NCBI GenBank assembly: GCA_041167675.1
Contig: JBEEIB010000575.1
Coordinates: forward strand, 1 to 23,562
Direction of reading: 5' to 3'
From: DASTDH01 sp041167675
GTDB lineage: Bacteria; Verrucomicrobiota; Verrucomicrobiia; Chthoniobacterales; JAFAMB01
Length of the DNA: 23,562 bases
A program made the translations under genes and the position numbers. This document shows positions 14,284 to 21,130 of the stretch, piece after piece. The notes beneath the pieces are model-generated. The model searched no databases. It saw only the letters and a list, made by a program, of their open reading frames with translations, and was not told the DNA's origin. The first letter of the stretch is position 1; each line of letters begins with the position of its first letter.

Positions 14284-15312
14284 CTAATCGCTCTTTTCGA
14301 ATAGCTTAAACAGCTCGCTTGTCGGTTTCGGTAGTTGACTATACCGACATTGTCGCGGCGCCTTATCCGGCCGCCAACGCAAGATACGTGTCCCGTGCCG
14401 AAATCGGCCGCCGGTAAAATGATCGTAACATACTTCCACAACCAGTTCGGGTCGGAGCGGCTTCCAATCTCTTGAGCGATCCTTCGACCAGCGACTTTTG
14501 CTGCCGGGAGCGTTTCCGTCGAATCCCGGAGGACTGACCAATTTCTCAAGCATCCTCGTCAGCCTCACTCGATCTTCGGATTTAATGCCCGAGGTAAATC
14601 CAACATGGTTCAGCTTCCCGGACTCATCGTAAAGACCGAGGAGCAGTGAGCCGACGACTGGAGCTGCTGCCGAATAACGAAAACCGCCCACCACGCAATC
14701 GACACTACGATAGTTCTTTACCTTTTGAAACGCAGTCGACACGCCGCTCGTGTACTCACTATCTCTACGCTTACAGACAACTCCGTCGAGATTGTCTCCC
14801 GTCTTTTTCAGCCAAGTTTGTGCTCTTCCGAGCGACAGCGTAATCGGCGAGAGGAAAAATGTTTTAGAACGCCCAAAGTTCCTCGCGAAATTCTCAAGCT
14901 TTTTTCGGCGCTCCGATAGCGGTGCGCTTAGTAGACTTTCCTTTTTTTCTGTCATCAGCAAATCGAAGGCGATGTAAATTGCCGGCGTTTCTTGGGCCAA
15001 CTTTGCAACCCTCGACGCTGCCGGATGAATCCTCTGCAGGAGGTGATCAAATGAAAAGGATGAACCGATCGGTAGCACAAGCTCGCCATCCAAAACCCAC
15101 CATTTCGCATTTATAGTTTTAGCCGCACTCGTGATTTCGGGAAAGTAACGAGCGAGGGGTTGCTGACCCTTTGATTGAAGAAAAATCTTGTCATCGTGAC
15201 GAAAGAGCAGGCTACGAAAGCCATCCCATTTTGGTTCATATTGCCAATCCGATCCCTCAGGAATACGCTCCACGGGCTCGGCTTCCATCGGTTCGATTGG
15301 AGGTTTGAGCAT
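14284..15312 (-). CDS. ATP-dependent DNA ligase (LigC/LigD ligase-domain type)
   Basis: A 342-residue ATP-dependent ligase that seals nicks through an adenylated lysine. Motif I is YEPKWDGFR with the nucleophilic lysine at residue 28. Motif III-like sequence is WWVLDGELVLP, and IYIAFDLLM is a core strand. Motif IV is DGVVCKRRDSEYTSG, and motif V is the lysine-rich FQKVKNYRSVDCVVGGFRY leading into the OB-fold. The end (ELVVEVCYDHFTGGRFRHGT) is the usual motif-VI region. The size matches stand-alone ligases of the bacterial end-joining type, not the large LigA. It is transcribed divergently from a LigD-type polymerase across a 157-base spacer. Ku is not in this window. Confidence 0.92.
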   Translation of the reverse strand: MLKPPIEPMEAEPVERIPEGSDWQYEPKWDGFRSLLFRHDDKIFLQSKGQQPLARYFPEITSAAKTINAKWWVLDGELVLPIGSSFSFDHLLQRIHPAASRVAKLAQETPAIYIAFDLLMTEKKESLLSAPLSERRKKLENFARNFGRSKTFFLSPITLSLGRAQTWLKKTGDNLDGVVCKRRDSEYTSGVSTAFQKVKNYRSVDCVVGGFRYSAAAPVVGSLLLGLYDESGKLNHVGFTSGIKSEDRVRLTRMLEKLVSPPGFDGNAPGSKSRWSKDRSRDWKPLRPELVVEVCYDHFTGGRFRHGTRILRWRPDKAPRQCRYSQLPKPTSELFKLFEKSD

Positions 15313-15469
15313 AAGCCGACGTTCAAGATCGCTTCGTTCAGCGTTTGCGGATCATAGGAATTGATCTTGCCTACCGTTCCTTCCAACGACTTCGATACCT
15401 CTAGTGAAGCATCTTGCTGCGAACTAATTTTGATCGATTCAATCAGTTTGGAGGCAAAAGGAGATCGCG

Positions 15470-16396
15470 GTGCCGCAGCAGAGTTACTTAGAGGTAAATG
15501 GAAAACGAGTGAAGGTATCGAATCTGCAGAAGGTCCTTTACCCGGCCACGGGCTTCACTAAAGCCGACGTTATCGATTACTACACGCGAATATCGCCGGT
15601 ATTATTGCCTCATCTTAAAGACCGACCGATCAGCCTCAAGAGATATCCAGACGGAGTAGAGGGTTTCTTTTTCTACGAAAAACAATGTCCCTCGCACCGC
15701 CCGGCTTGGGTTAATACGGCTCGAGTTCCCAGCCAGCGTAGACAAGGCTTCATTGATTATTGCGTCATAAACGACTTATCTGCTTTGGTCTGGGCGGCTA
15801 ATCTGGCCGATCTCGAGCTTCATACCTTCCTGCACCGAGCGTCTAGATTGGAATATCCAGATTTTCTTGCGCTCGACCTGGACCCTGGCCCACCGGCTAG
15901 CTTAATCAATTGTTGCGAAGTCGCACTGCTACTAAAAGCCTTCTTTGATCAATGCGATTTAAAATCTTTTGCTAAGACCTCCGGCTCCAAGGGCTTGCAG
16001 GTTTATGTCCCGTTGAACGGAAAAGCAAGCTACGACACCACAAAAGCATTTGCTCATGCATTGGCAGAACATCTGGAATCCGAAAATCCCGATTTAATTG
16101 TTTCGAAAATGCAAAAGAAACTTCGATCGGGAAAGGTTTTCGTGGACTGGAGTCAGAATGATGAACACAAGACGACTATCTGTGTCTATTCGCTCCGGGC
16201 GAAGGAGCATCCTACTGTGTCCACTCCGGTCAGCTGGAAGGAAGTAGCAGACGCACGCAAGAATGGCGATATTGGTTTACTCACTTTCGAGGCAAAAGAG
16301 GCTCTTCGGCGGGTCAAGAAGAAAGGCGATCTGTTTGCTCCGGTTCTTAGCCTGAAACAGCGCCTGCCCAAAATTTCGATCGTACTGCCAAACTAG
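15470..16396 (+). CDS. ligD: LigD-type polymerase/primase domain protein (stand-alone PolDom)
   Basis: A 308-residue archaeo-eukaryotic primase-type polymerase, normally the polymerase module of LigD but here a separate protein. Catalytic aspartates are in DFLALDLDPGP (Asp136/Asp138), and a third is in FVDWSQN (Asp226). The nucleotide-binding SGSKGLQVYVPL is at 171-182. The N-terminus SNLQKVLYPATGFTKADVID and the hydrophobic PVLLPHLKDRPISLKRYPDG are typical. It adds nucleotides at broken DNA ends during non-homologous end joining. The start is a GTG at 15470, preceded by AAAGGAG about 6 bases upstream. The ligase partner is divergent next door. The symbol refers to the polymerase module only. 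Confidence 0.9.
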   Translation: MPQQSYLEVNGKRVKVSNLQKVLYPATGFTKADVIDYYTRISPVLLPHLKDRPISLKRYPDGVEGFFFYEKQCPSHRPAWVNTARVPSQRRQGFIDYCVINDLSALVWAANLADLELHTFLHRASRLEYPDFLALDLDPGPPASLINCCEVALLLKAFFDQCDLKSFAKTSGSKGLQVYVPLNGKASYDTTKAFAHALAEHLESENPDLIVSKMQKKLRSGKVFVDWSQNDEHKTTICVYSLRAKEHPTVSTPVSWKEVADARKNGDIGLLTFEAKEALRRVKKKGDLFAPVLSLKQRLPKISIVLPN

Positions 16397-16497
16397 ACCT
16401 GCAACGCGAACGAAACTTTTGACCAGCAGTTTATACCTGGTGGCGTTTCGGATGAACTCGGGAACATCCAGCCCCGCCCGTTGGCTCGAACTGGGTT

Positions 16498-16656
16498 ATG
16501 ACAATGCTTTTGATCTTGCTAATCACATTCAGTGGCATGCTCACGCTGGGCGCATGCTCGAATACCGCGAGCGATTCTCCGGTGAATAGTGGTCCTGCGG
16601 TTAGGTCCTCAGGTCCCAATCAGCCGGCCAACCAACAACCATCGCAGGGCAACTGA
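16498..16656 (+). CDS. Small lipoprotein (52 residues)
   Basis: A short frame encoding MTMLLILLITFSGMLTLGAC followed by about 32 polar residues rich in Ser, Asn, Pro and Gln. LGAC is a classic lipobox, so the protein is predicted to be exported, lipidated at the cysteine (~20) and anchored as a small surface or periplasmic lipoprotein. The mature part is disordered-looking. No strong ribosome site is visible ahead of the ATG at 16498. A strong hairpin follows at 16691-16723, supporting a real transcript. It resembles entericidin-like tiny lipoproteins in style, but I do not claim homology. Confidence 0.55.
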   Translation: MTMLLILLITFSGMLTLGACSNTASDSPVNSGPAVRSSGPNQPANQQPSQGN

Positions 16657-16690
16657 CCATAATAATAAGCCCTTTGACCTCCGGTAACGG

Positions 16691-16723
16691 AAACAGCCGT
16701 GGGTCAACACCACACGGCTGTTT
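16691..16723. terminator. Bidirectional terminator hairpin between convergent genes
   Basis: AAACAGCCGTG (16691-16701) and CACGGCTGTTT (16713-16723) form an 11-bp stem with an 11-base loop, followed on the plus strand by GTGATTTTCT. It lies between the lipoprotein gene (ends 16656) and the convergent Spy-like gene (ends 16763), so it can serve both. Confidence 0.7.
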
Positions 16724-16762
16724 GTGATTTTCTCACTTACAACTGGACTTCCAGTTGAACGG

Positions 16763-17239
16763 TTAACTGTTTGCTCCGTTTAAACGATCAATGCGTTTTT
16801 GTAGACGGCTATCCCGTTTTTGATCCAATTGAGCCAGCTTTTCTTTCTGCTCTGGGGTCAGGACACCCACGATCTGAGAACGGATTTTTGCCCGCTGAAC
16901 GGTCAACTCGGTTCTGGCGTTACCTACGGTCACCGACAGTGAGCGAATGGTTGTTTCATCATTCGGATTCTTGGCGATGGCATCATGCAACGCTTTTTCC
17001 GCGTTCAGTAAATTTAACATTAGACCTTTGTTGGCTGAGTGATCGCTCTGCAGCGTTTGGTGAAGTTGTTGCCGCTGAGCATCGGTTAAATTCAAAGCCT
17101 TCCAAAAGCCGTGATGACCTTTGTGCGATTGGTGCTGCTCTTCGGCTGTCGCAGAAGGGCTAGCGTCTGCCGACTGCGCATGCAGGGAACAAACGCCCAG
17201 CGCGCTCACAGCGGCAACCATTAGAAGTTTCAATTTCAT
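16763..17239 (-). CDS. Spy/CpxP-family periplasmic protein (paralogue 1)
   Basis: A 158-residue exported protein: signal peptide MKLKLLMVAAVSALGVCSLH with likely cleavage after HAQ, then a His-rich mature start (HQSHKGHHGFW). It carries two LTxxQ-type motifs, LTDAQRQQL and LTPEQKEKLAQL, which mark the Spy/CpxP/metal-resistance family. These form curved helical periplasmic chaperones or inhibitors responding to envelope stress. The His cluster suggests metal contact, as in CnrX/ZraP relatives. GTG at 17245 is an alternative start; neither start has a strong ribosome site. It is closely similar to the protein at 17987-18463 (shared pattern 'N..DE.TIR....GNA...L...'), so the two are likely duplicates. 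Confidence 0.85.
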   Translation of the reverse strand: MKLKLLMVAAVSALGVCSLHAQSADASPSATAEEQHQSHKGHHGFWKALNLTDAQRQQLHQTLQSDHSANKGLMLNLLNAEKALHDAIAKNPNDETTIRSLSVTVGNARTELTVQRAKIRSQIVGVLTPEQKEKLAQLDQKRDSRLQKRIDRLNGANS

Positions 17240-17245
17240 ACGCAC

Positions 17246-17603
17246 TTATTGACGGCTCATTAGCTTGGAGAGGTTACACTTCCGGACTTACGGTCAATCG
17301 GCGTTACGAAAGGATTTACGCGTTGGCGAACGGCTTGGGTACAACGAAGGACAACGAACGAGAATGAACACCAACGAACGACAGCGAACGTCAATGAGTA
17401 GTGTGGGACGTTCGACCCACGTGAGCTAATTGGTACCCACCAGCGCTGCTGCCGACTATTTGTTATTCACTGACGTTCGTTGTTGTTCATTGTCGTTCGC
17501 TGGCGTTCGCTGACCTTCTCGACTTTGAGAACGAGCCAACCTCAGCCACGAGAATGTAACACGCCTTTAAGGCGCTCCGGGTGATAGACTGCCAAACCAG
17601 GAG
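17246..17603. other. Approx. 350-base intergenic stretch between Spy-like paralogues
   Basis: Upstream of the Spy-like gene at 16763-17239 there is no further gene until the small frame near 17604. The stretch is dominated by the large inverted repeat at 17342-17515. No promoter could be assigned with confidence. Confidence 0.5.
17342..17515. repeat. Large imperfect inverted repeat built of ~10-bp AACGAACG-like units
   Basis: The left arm (17342-17395) contains repeated units such as ACAACGAACG and ACAGCGAACG. The right arm (17465-17515) read in reverse complement has the same units (GACAATGAACAACAACGAAC) with a handful of mismatches over about 50 bases. The roughly 70-base centre contains a short GTGGG...CCCAC hairpin (17403-17420). 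Together this could fold into a long cruciform or RNA hairpin. The unit length is too short for CRISPR, and there is no gene inside. Confidence 0.6.
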
Positions 17604-17851
17604 ATGTCAGAGAAACAGATTACCGCGCGTGTCCTGACATCAAACAGGAAGACATGGGCATTTTTCGGGTGGAGCTTGTTGCCGAGGCACTTCCGGACCC
17701 GCGCGGGTTTGAAGTAATTGGCCACCCGATTCAGTTTAAGTTGCCAACCAGAGAATGGGTTATGAACAATTGCCTCAACCTCTGGGGTATTGGTGTGCCG
17801 AACGTGAGCCTGGGTCAGGAGATTCAACTAACGGTTCGGCCACCAAGCTGA
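17604..17851 (+). CDS. Small protein of unknown function, possibly frame-split
   Basis: The uninterrupted frame is 17654-17851, 65 residues (MGIFRVELVAEALPDPRGFE, then VIGHPIQFKLPTREWVMN), with AGGAA three bases before the ATG. The preceding bases in another frame, from the ATG at 17604, read MSEKQITARVLTSNRKTWAF. Adding one T to the five-T run at about 17660-17665 would join the two into one ~82-residue protein, ITARVLTSNRKTWAFF then RVELVAEALP. I cannot name the family. The beta-rich, non-repetitive sequence looks like a real small soluble protein. The ATG at 17604 has a badly placed ribosome site. The complement-strand frame across the same bases is judged a shadow. Confidence 0.4.
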
Positions 17852-17921
17852 ATTTGCAATGTAGAATCCCAAGTGGCCAAAAACCGGGCTACGCGCAAGC
17901 CCAGCTCCACCTAATCTGAGA

Positions 17922-17947
17922 GTGGGATCACTGAAGCACGATCCCAC
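17922..17947. terminator. Hairpin between convergent genes, weak terminator candidate
   Basis: GTGGGATC (17922-17929) and GATCCCAC (17940-17947) make an 8-bp perfect stem with a 10-base loop. No T-run follows on either strand, so intrinsic termination is uncertain. It sits between the small plus-strand gene and the minus-strand Spy-like gene. Confidence 0.35.
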
Positions 17948-17986
17948 CTCCCAACCTGTAACTTGTAACCTGCGGCGCCTGGTCGA

Positions 17987-18463
17987 CTACTCAACACCGG
18001 GTTCACCGGGCTGGCTCATTCGATCGATCATCTTTTGTGTCCGCTTGGCCTGATCCTGTTCAGTCTGAGCTAATTTTTGCTGCTGAGCAGAATCGAGGAG
18101 GGCCACGATTTTCGTTCGAATTTGTGCCTTTAGAACGGCTAGATTAGCCATTGCATTTCCCAGCTGGGTAGTTCGAGCCCGGATGGTGGCTTCATCCGGT
18201 GCGTTCGCTTGCATAGCTGAGTTCAGGTCTCGATGCGCTTCCAACACTGCTTTGAAGGCGCTCCGGAATGCGTCGTGATTAGACTGGAAGAGTTGGTGAA
18301 CTTGTTGCCGCTGAGTTTCGGAAAGATCCAGATCGTCCAGAGTCTCCCGGCCAAAACCACCAAGAAATCCACCCTCGCCGCAGCCATGCCCCTGCGCTGA
18401 AGCCACGGTAAAAGGCGCTAAGCAGAGAAAAAGTATCGCCAGCCAAGCATTCAATTTCTTCAT
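17987..18463 (-). CDS. Spy/CpxP-family periplasmic protein (paralogue 2)
   Basis: A 158-residue exported protein. The signal peptide MKKLNAWLAILFLCLAPFTV ends at ASA (~23). The mature part starts with a glycine-rich GHGCGEGGFLGGFGRE, followed by two LxxxQ motifs, LSETQRQQVHQLF and LDSAQQQKLAQTEQ, at residues 47-51 and 123-127. The helix between them (DEATIRARTTQLGNAMANLA) matches paralogue 1 closely. As for the family, a periplasmic chaperone or stress-sensor role is likely. A cysteine replaces the histidine cluster of paralogue 1, so the ligand may differ. GGGAG lies 12 bases upstream of the ATG at 18463, rather far. Confidence 0.85.
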   Translation of the reverse strand: MKKLNAWLAILFLCLAPFTVASAQGHGCGEGGFLGGFGRETLDDLDLSETQRQQVHQLFQSNHDAFRSAFKAVLEAHRDLNSAMQANAPDEATIRARTTQLGNAMANLAVLKAQIRTKIVALLDSAQQQKLAQTEQDQAKRTQKMIDRMSQPGEPGVE

Positions 18464-18641
18464 GAATCAATTGTCTCCCATTTTTTGCATTTTGCAGTCC
18501 GATTATGACGAATGGCTCAAAGCCAGGATCGAAGGTTAGAAAGGTCGAGTATCCGTTTGATACATCAATTCGGTGACTGGGGCAGTAGTGTTGCGATCAA
18601 CAGAGGCTGCCGGATACGCGACGAGGCAAAATACGGACGGA

Positions 18642-18656
18642 CGGGATCGCATCCCG
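18642..18656. repeat. Short CGGGA-type palindrome
   Basis: CGGGAT-CGC-ATCCCG, a 6-bp stem with a 3-base loop. A related palindrome (CGGGA-CGCGC-TCCCG) lies at 20971-20985; both are followed by GAC. They may be members of a REP-like family. This one is 31 bases past the end of the response-regulator gene. Confidence 0.35.
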
Positions 18657-18686
18657 ACCCGCAAAGCCCGCGTCGTGGCCAAGTTC

Positions 18687-19397
18687 CTACAAGCTTAACT
18701 TTTGTCGAAATGTACGGGCAGCACGGCGGGATACCTCGCACTCTTCCCCCCCTCGCAACCAAATCTTTAACCCACCGCTGAACCATGATTCAATGTTTTC
18801 AATGTAATCAAGATTGACGATTTGCTGCCGATTGATCCGAAAAAAAGCGTCCGTTGGCAATCTCTGCTCGAGCGTGCTCAACGATCGGTAAATGAGGGGT
18901 TTTGCAGAGTCGAAATAAACTCGGGTGTAATTTCCATCTGATTCCAGCAACCTGATCCGGTGAAGTGGTATGAACCAACAACGAGAACCGTCGCGGACCA
19001 GGACGTGATCGGAACCGCGGAGTGGGGTATCGCTGACCACCGGTGGTCCAGCCTCACGAACCCGGCTCAGAGCAAGAGCCAAACGCTCCGGCGTAATTGG
19101 TTTTACTAGATAATCCAAGGCATTTACCTCGAATGCACGCAAAGCAAACTCGTCATACGCGGTGGTAAAGATCACGTGCGGAGGTTCGCCGCGAATGCTT
19201 TCCAGGAGTTCGAATCCGGTTTTTCCTGGCATCTGGACGTCCAGAAACAGCAGCTCAGGTTGCAACTCATTAATTTTAGTCAGCGCCTCGTCGGCGTTCT
19301 CGGCTTCGCCGATCACCGAGATCCAGGAAAATTCTGAGAGTAGACGGCGGACTTCGCTGCGCGCTAACCTTTCATCGTCGATTATCAACGCCTTCAT
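18687..19397 (-). CDS. LytTR-family response regulator
   Basis: A 236-residue two-component regulator. The receiver domain (1-120) has the acidic pair in ALIIDDERLARSEVRRLL, the phospho-acceptor Asp53 in LFLDVQMPGKTGFELL, a Thr-Thr switch in VIFTTAYDEFALRAF, and Lys99 in LDYLVKPITPERL. The C-terminal LytTR DNA-binding domain spans about 140-236: FIPLHRIRLLESDGNYTRVY, then YRSLSTLEQRLPTDAFFRIN, then RQQIVNLDYIENIE. It binds direct-repeat promoters as a dimer after phosphorylation, presumably by the LytS-type kinase encoded just upstream on the same strand. The gap of about 240 bases is long for such a pair. Its targets are unknown; the adjacent Spy-like genes are candidates. Confidence 0.93.
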   Translation of the reverse strand: MKALIIDDERLARSEVRRLLSEFSWISVIGEAENADEALTKINELQPELLFLDVQMPGKTGFELLESIRGEPPHVIFTTAYDEFALRAFEVNALDYLVKPITPERLALALSRVREAGPPVVSDTPLRGSDHVLVRDGSRCWFIPLHRIRLLESDGNYTRVYFDSAKPLIYRSLSTLEQRLPTDAFFRINRQQIVNLDYIENIESWFSGGLKIWLRGGEECEVSRRAARTFRQKLSL

Positions 19398-19574
19398 TAG
19401 GTCTCAAGGGGCTATTTCAATGGGCCGGCAGTCTGGGAATTGAGCAGCATGGTAGATAGTGTTTAAGCGAGAGAGCAGCGGGCAGTGTAGGCGGGCTGAT
19501 CAATTTTCGCTTCGCGAACAAAATAGAAAATTATTCCTTCTCTGCAAAGCGGTTTGAGCACCCCGCCGTCGCTT

Positions 19575-19650
19575 CGCTTTGGCGCGGCCTGTCCGGTAAG
19601 CGGGCGCGCCGTAACCCGCAGAGCGGAGGTGGCCTGTCCTCACGGCCACC
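19575..19650. repeat. GC-rich palindromic block between sensor kinase and regulator genes
   Basis: GGTGGCC (19628-19634) and GGCCACC (19644-19650) form a 7-bp hairpin whose loop holds the kinase stop codon. GCGGG (19600-19604) and CCCGC (19615-19619) form another. GGCCTGTCC repeats at 19586-19594 and 19631-19639. The block looks like a small mobile or REP-like repeat that has joined the 3' end of the kinase gene. Confidence 0.4.
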
Positions 19651-20869
19651 CCTTTTGTCCACCCAGCCTCGAATGATCCTTTCGCTTGAGCTCGGAGTCC
19701 GACCGGGTGCTGGGCAAAAACACGTTGGTAACGATACAGTCGCCAGCGTCTTGATAAAGTCGGAGGCTAGCCAGCGAGCCGTAGATCAATTCCAGTCGGG
19801 CTCGAGCATTGGCCAAGCCGCTTTCCTTGCGGGCCGCGGCTGGTGCCAGCCGGCCCGGGTTGGTGATAGATATAGATAACCCCTCGGATTGCGGCCTAAT
19901 CACGCAGGAAATCTCTCCGCCTCGCTGTAAGGTGTAGACCCCGTGTTTGAACGCATTCTCAATCAGGGATTGCACGAGAAATGGAGGAACGGGAAAAGCT
20001 AAGGTCGTCTGATCAATATCCATTTGCACTTTCAGTTTATCCTCAAAACGCAGCTGCTCGAGGGCCAAATATGCGTCTACCGTCTGCAGCTCGACCCGAA
20101 GCGGAATCGTGTTCAACTCCGACATCCGCAGAGCTCCCCGAAACAACTCCGCCAGGCGGGTCACGCCTTCGCGGGCCTTCGGAGGGCTTTCGTCGATCAG
20201 GGCTCGAATCGTATTTAAACTATTGAAAAGGAAATGCGGATTAACTTGGCTTCGCAGCGCTTTCAATTCAGCTTCCTTGACGGCAGCGTCCAATCGAAGG
20301 CTTTCCAGCTGAACGGCCTTTAACTGCTTTTGATATTGGTAGCCGAAGTATACTGCCGACCAGGCGAATAGTGTAAGCGCGCACTTCCCAAATTCGAACC
20401 AGACAAAACGCGGTAACGAGTGAAACCTTTGCTCGCCTACCGGCTCACGCGGTGGAACGTGAGGTATATGGTACAAACTGTGATGAGCTGGCAGAGCCGG
20501 CATCCAGGCAGTTAACACCGCGTGAATTCCCCAGACCTCGACAATGCCGAGCAGGATCGTCGCAAGCAACACGCGCGGAATCAGGGCAAAAAGCGAAAGC
20601 CGATTCCAATCAAACCAATAAAACAGAATCCGCAGCAGATGGGTACCGATCAACCCAAACGAGCAATAGAGCGTTTGTTCAATCAGGAGCGGCGTGGACG
20701 GCTGACGCGTTGAGCCGGAAATGAAAATGAAAAAGAAAAGAGCCCATAGACCTCCCCAGCAGGAGATTTGGCACCCCCAATAGAGCGAATGCCCAAACAG
20801 GATCCGCATGATCTCTCTTCTTTGCGCAAAATGAGGTTTGATTGCTTGCAGCGGGCTCTCGGTAGCCAT
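19640..20869 (-). CDS. LytS-type sensor histidine kinase
   Basis: About 409 residues. The N-terminal ~180 residues hold several membrane segments: YWGCQISCWGGLWALFFFIF, CSFGLIGTHLLRILFYWF, LFALIPRVLLATILLGIVEV and ALTLFAWSAVYFGYQYQ. The His_kinase region follows, with the phospho-acceptor histidine in LRSQVNPHFLFNSLNTIRAL (about residue 212). The ATPase domain has FLVQSLIENAFKHGVYT as its N box and GLANARARLELIYG as its G box. This is the LytS/AlgZ class, which phosphorylates LytTR regulators such as the one downstream. ATG at 20869 is preferred to GTG at 20875. The last ~22 residues (STRSDSELKRKDHSRLGGQK...) run past the usual end, into a GC-rich palindrome, and may be a rearranged tail. Confidence 0.92.
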   Translation of the reverse strand: MATESPLQAIKPHFAQRREIMRILFGHSLYWGCQISCWGGLWALFFFIFISGSTRQPSTPLLIEQTLYCSFGLIGTHLLRILFYWFDWNRLSLFALIPRVLLATILLGIVEVWGIHAVLTAWMPALPAHHSLYHIPHVPPREPVGEQRFHSLPRFVWFEFGKCALTLFAWSAVYFGYQYQKQLKAVQLESLRLDAAVKEAELKALRSQVNPHFLFNSLNTIRALIDESPPKAREGVTRLAELFRGALRMSELNTIPLRVELQTVDAYLALEQLRFEDKLKVQMDIDQTTLAFPVPPFLVQSLIENAFKHGVYTLQRGGEISCVIRPQSEGLSISITNPGRLAPAAARKESGLANARARLELIYGSLASLRLYQDAGDCIVTNVFLPSTRSDSELKRKDHSRLGGQKGWP

Positions 20870-20970
20870 GAGCACGCAAAACTAACCGTTTTTGACCAAT
20901 CTCGACAACTCCCTCTAGCGTGAGCGGTCTCTTTTGCGGATGGGAGCTTGCTGGTCGCGGATAGCCGGTA

Positions 20971-20985
20971 CGGGACGCGCTCCCG
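20971..20985. repeat. Short CGGGA-type palindrome (second copy)
   Basis: CGGGA-CGCGC-TCCCG with GAC following, similar to 18642-18656. It lies in the divergent region between the sensor kinase and the NADH dehydrogenase genes. It may be a REP-like element. Confidence 0.35.
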
Positions 20986-21130
20986 ACTTCGTCCGTTTCG
21001 ACCCGGACCGATGCAAAAATTGTCGACGCAACCAAAAAGAGATTTCAAGATGCGCTGCTTTTTGTCAGGTTACTTGGCGGCATTATGCACAACAGCCTGG
21101 GTTGTAGTTTCCCCGGGCAGAAAGGAAATC

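Noticed and set aside
17342..17515. CRISPR array
   Set aside because: Repeating units are about 10 bases without unique spacers, and the two halves are inverted rather than direct. No cas genes are near.
17567..17827. 86-codon minus-strand frame
   Set aside because: Opposite the better plus-strand small gene; no ribosome site or domain.
20948..21130. Longer N-terminus of the NADH dehydrogenase
   Set aside because: The FAD fold begins just after the ATG at 21131, which has AAAGGA before it. The upstream residues are not natural for this cytoplasmic-face flavoprotein.
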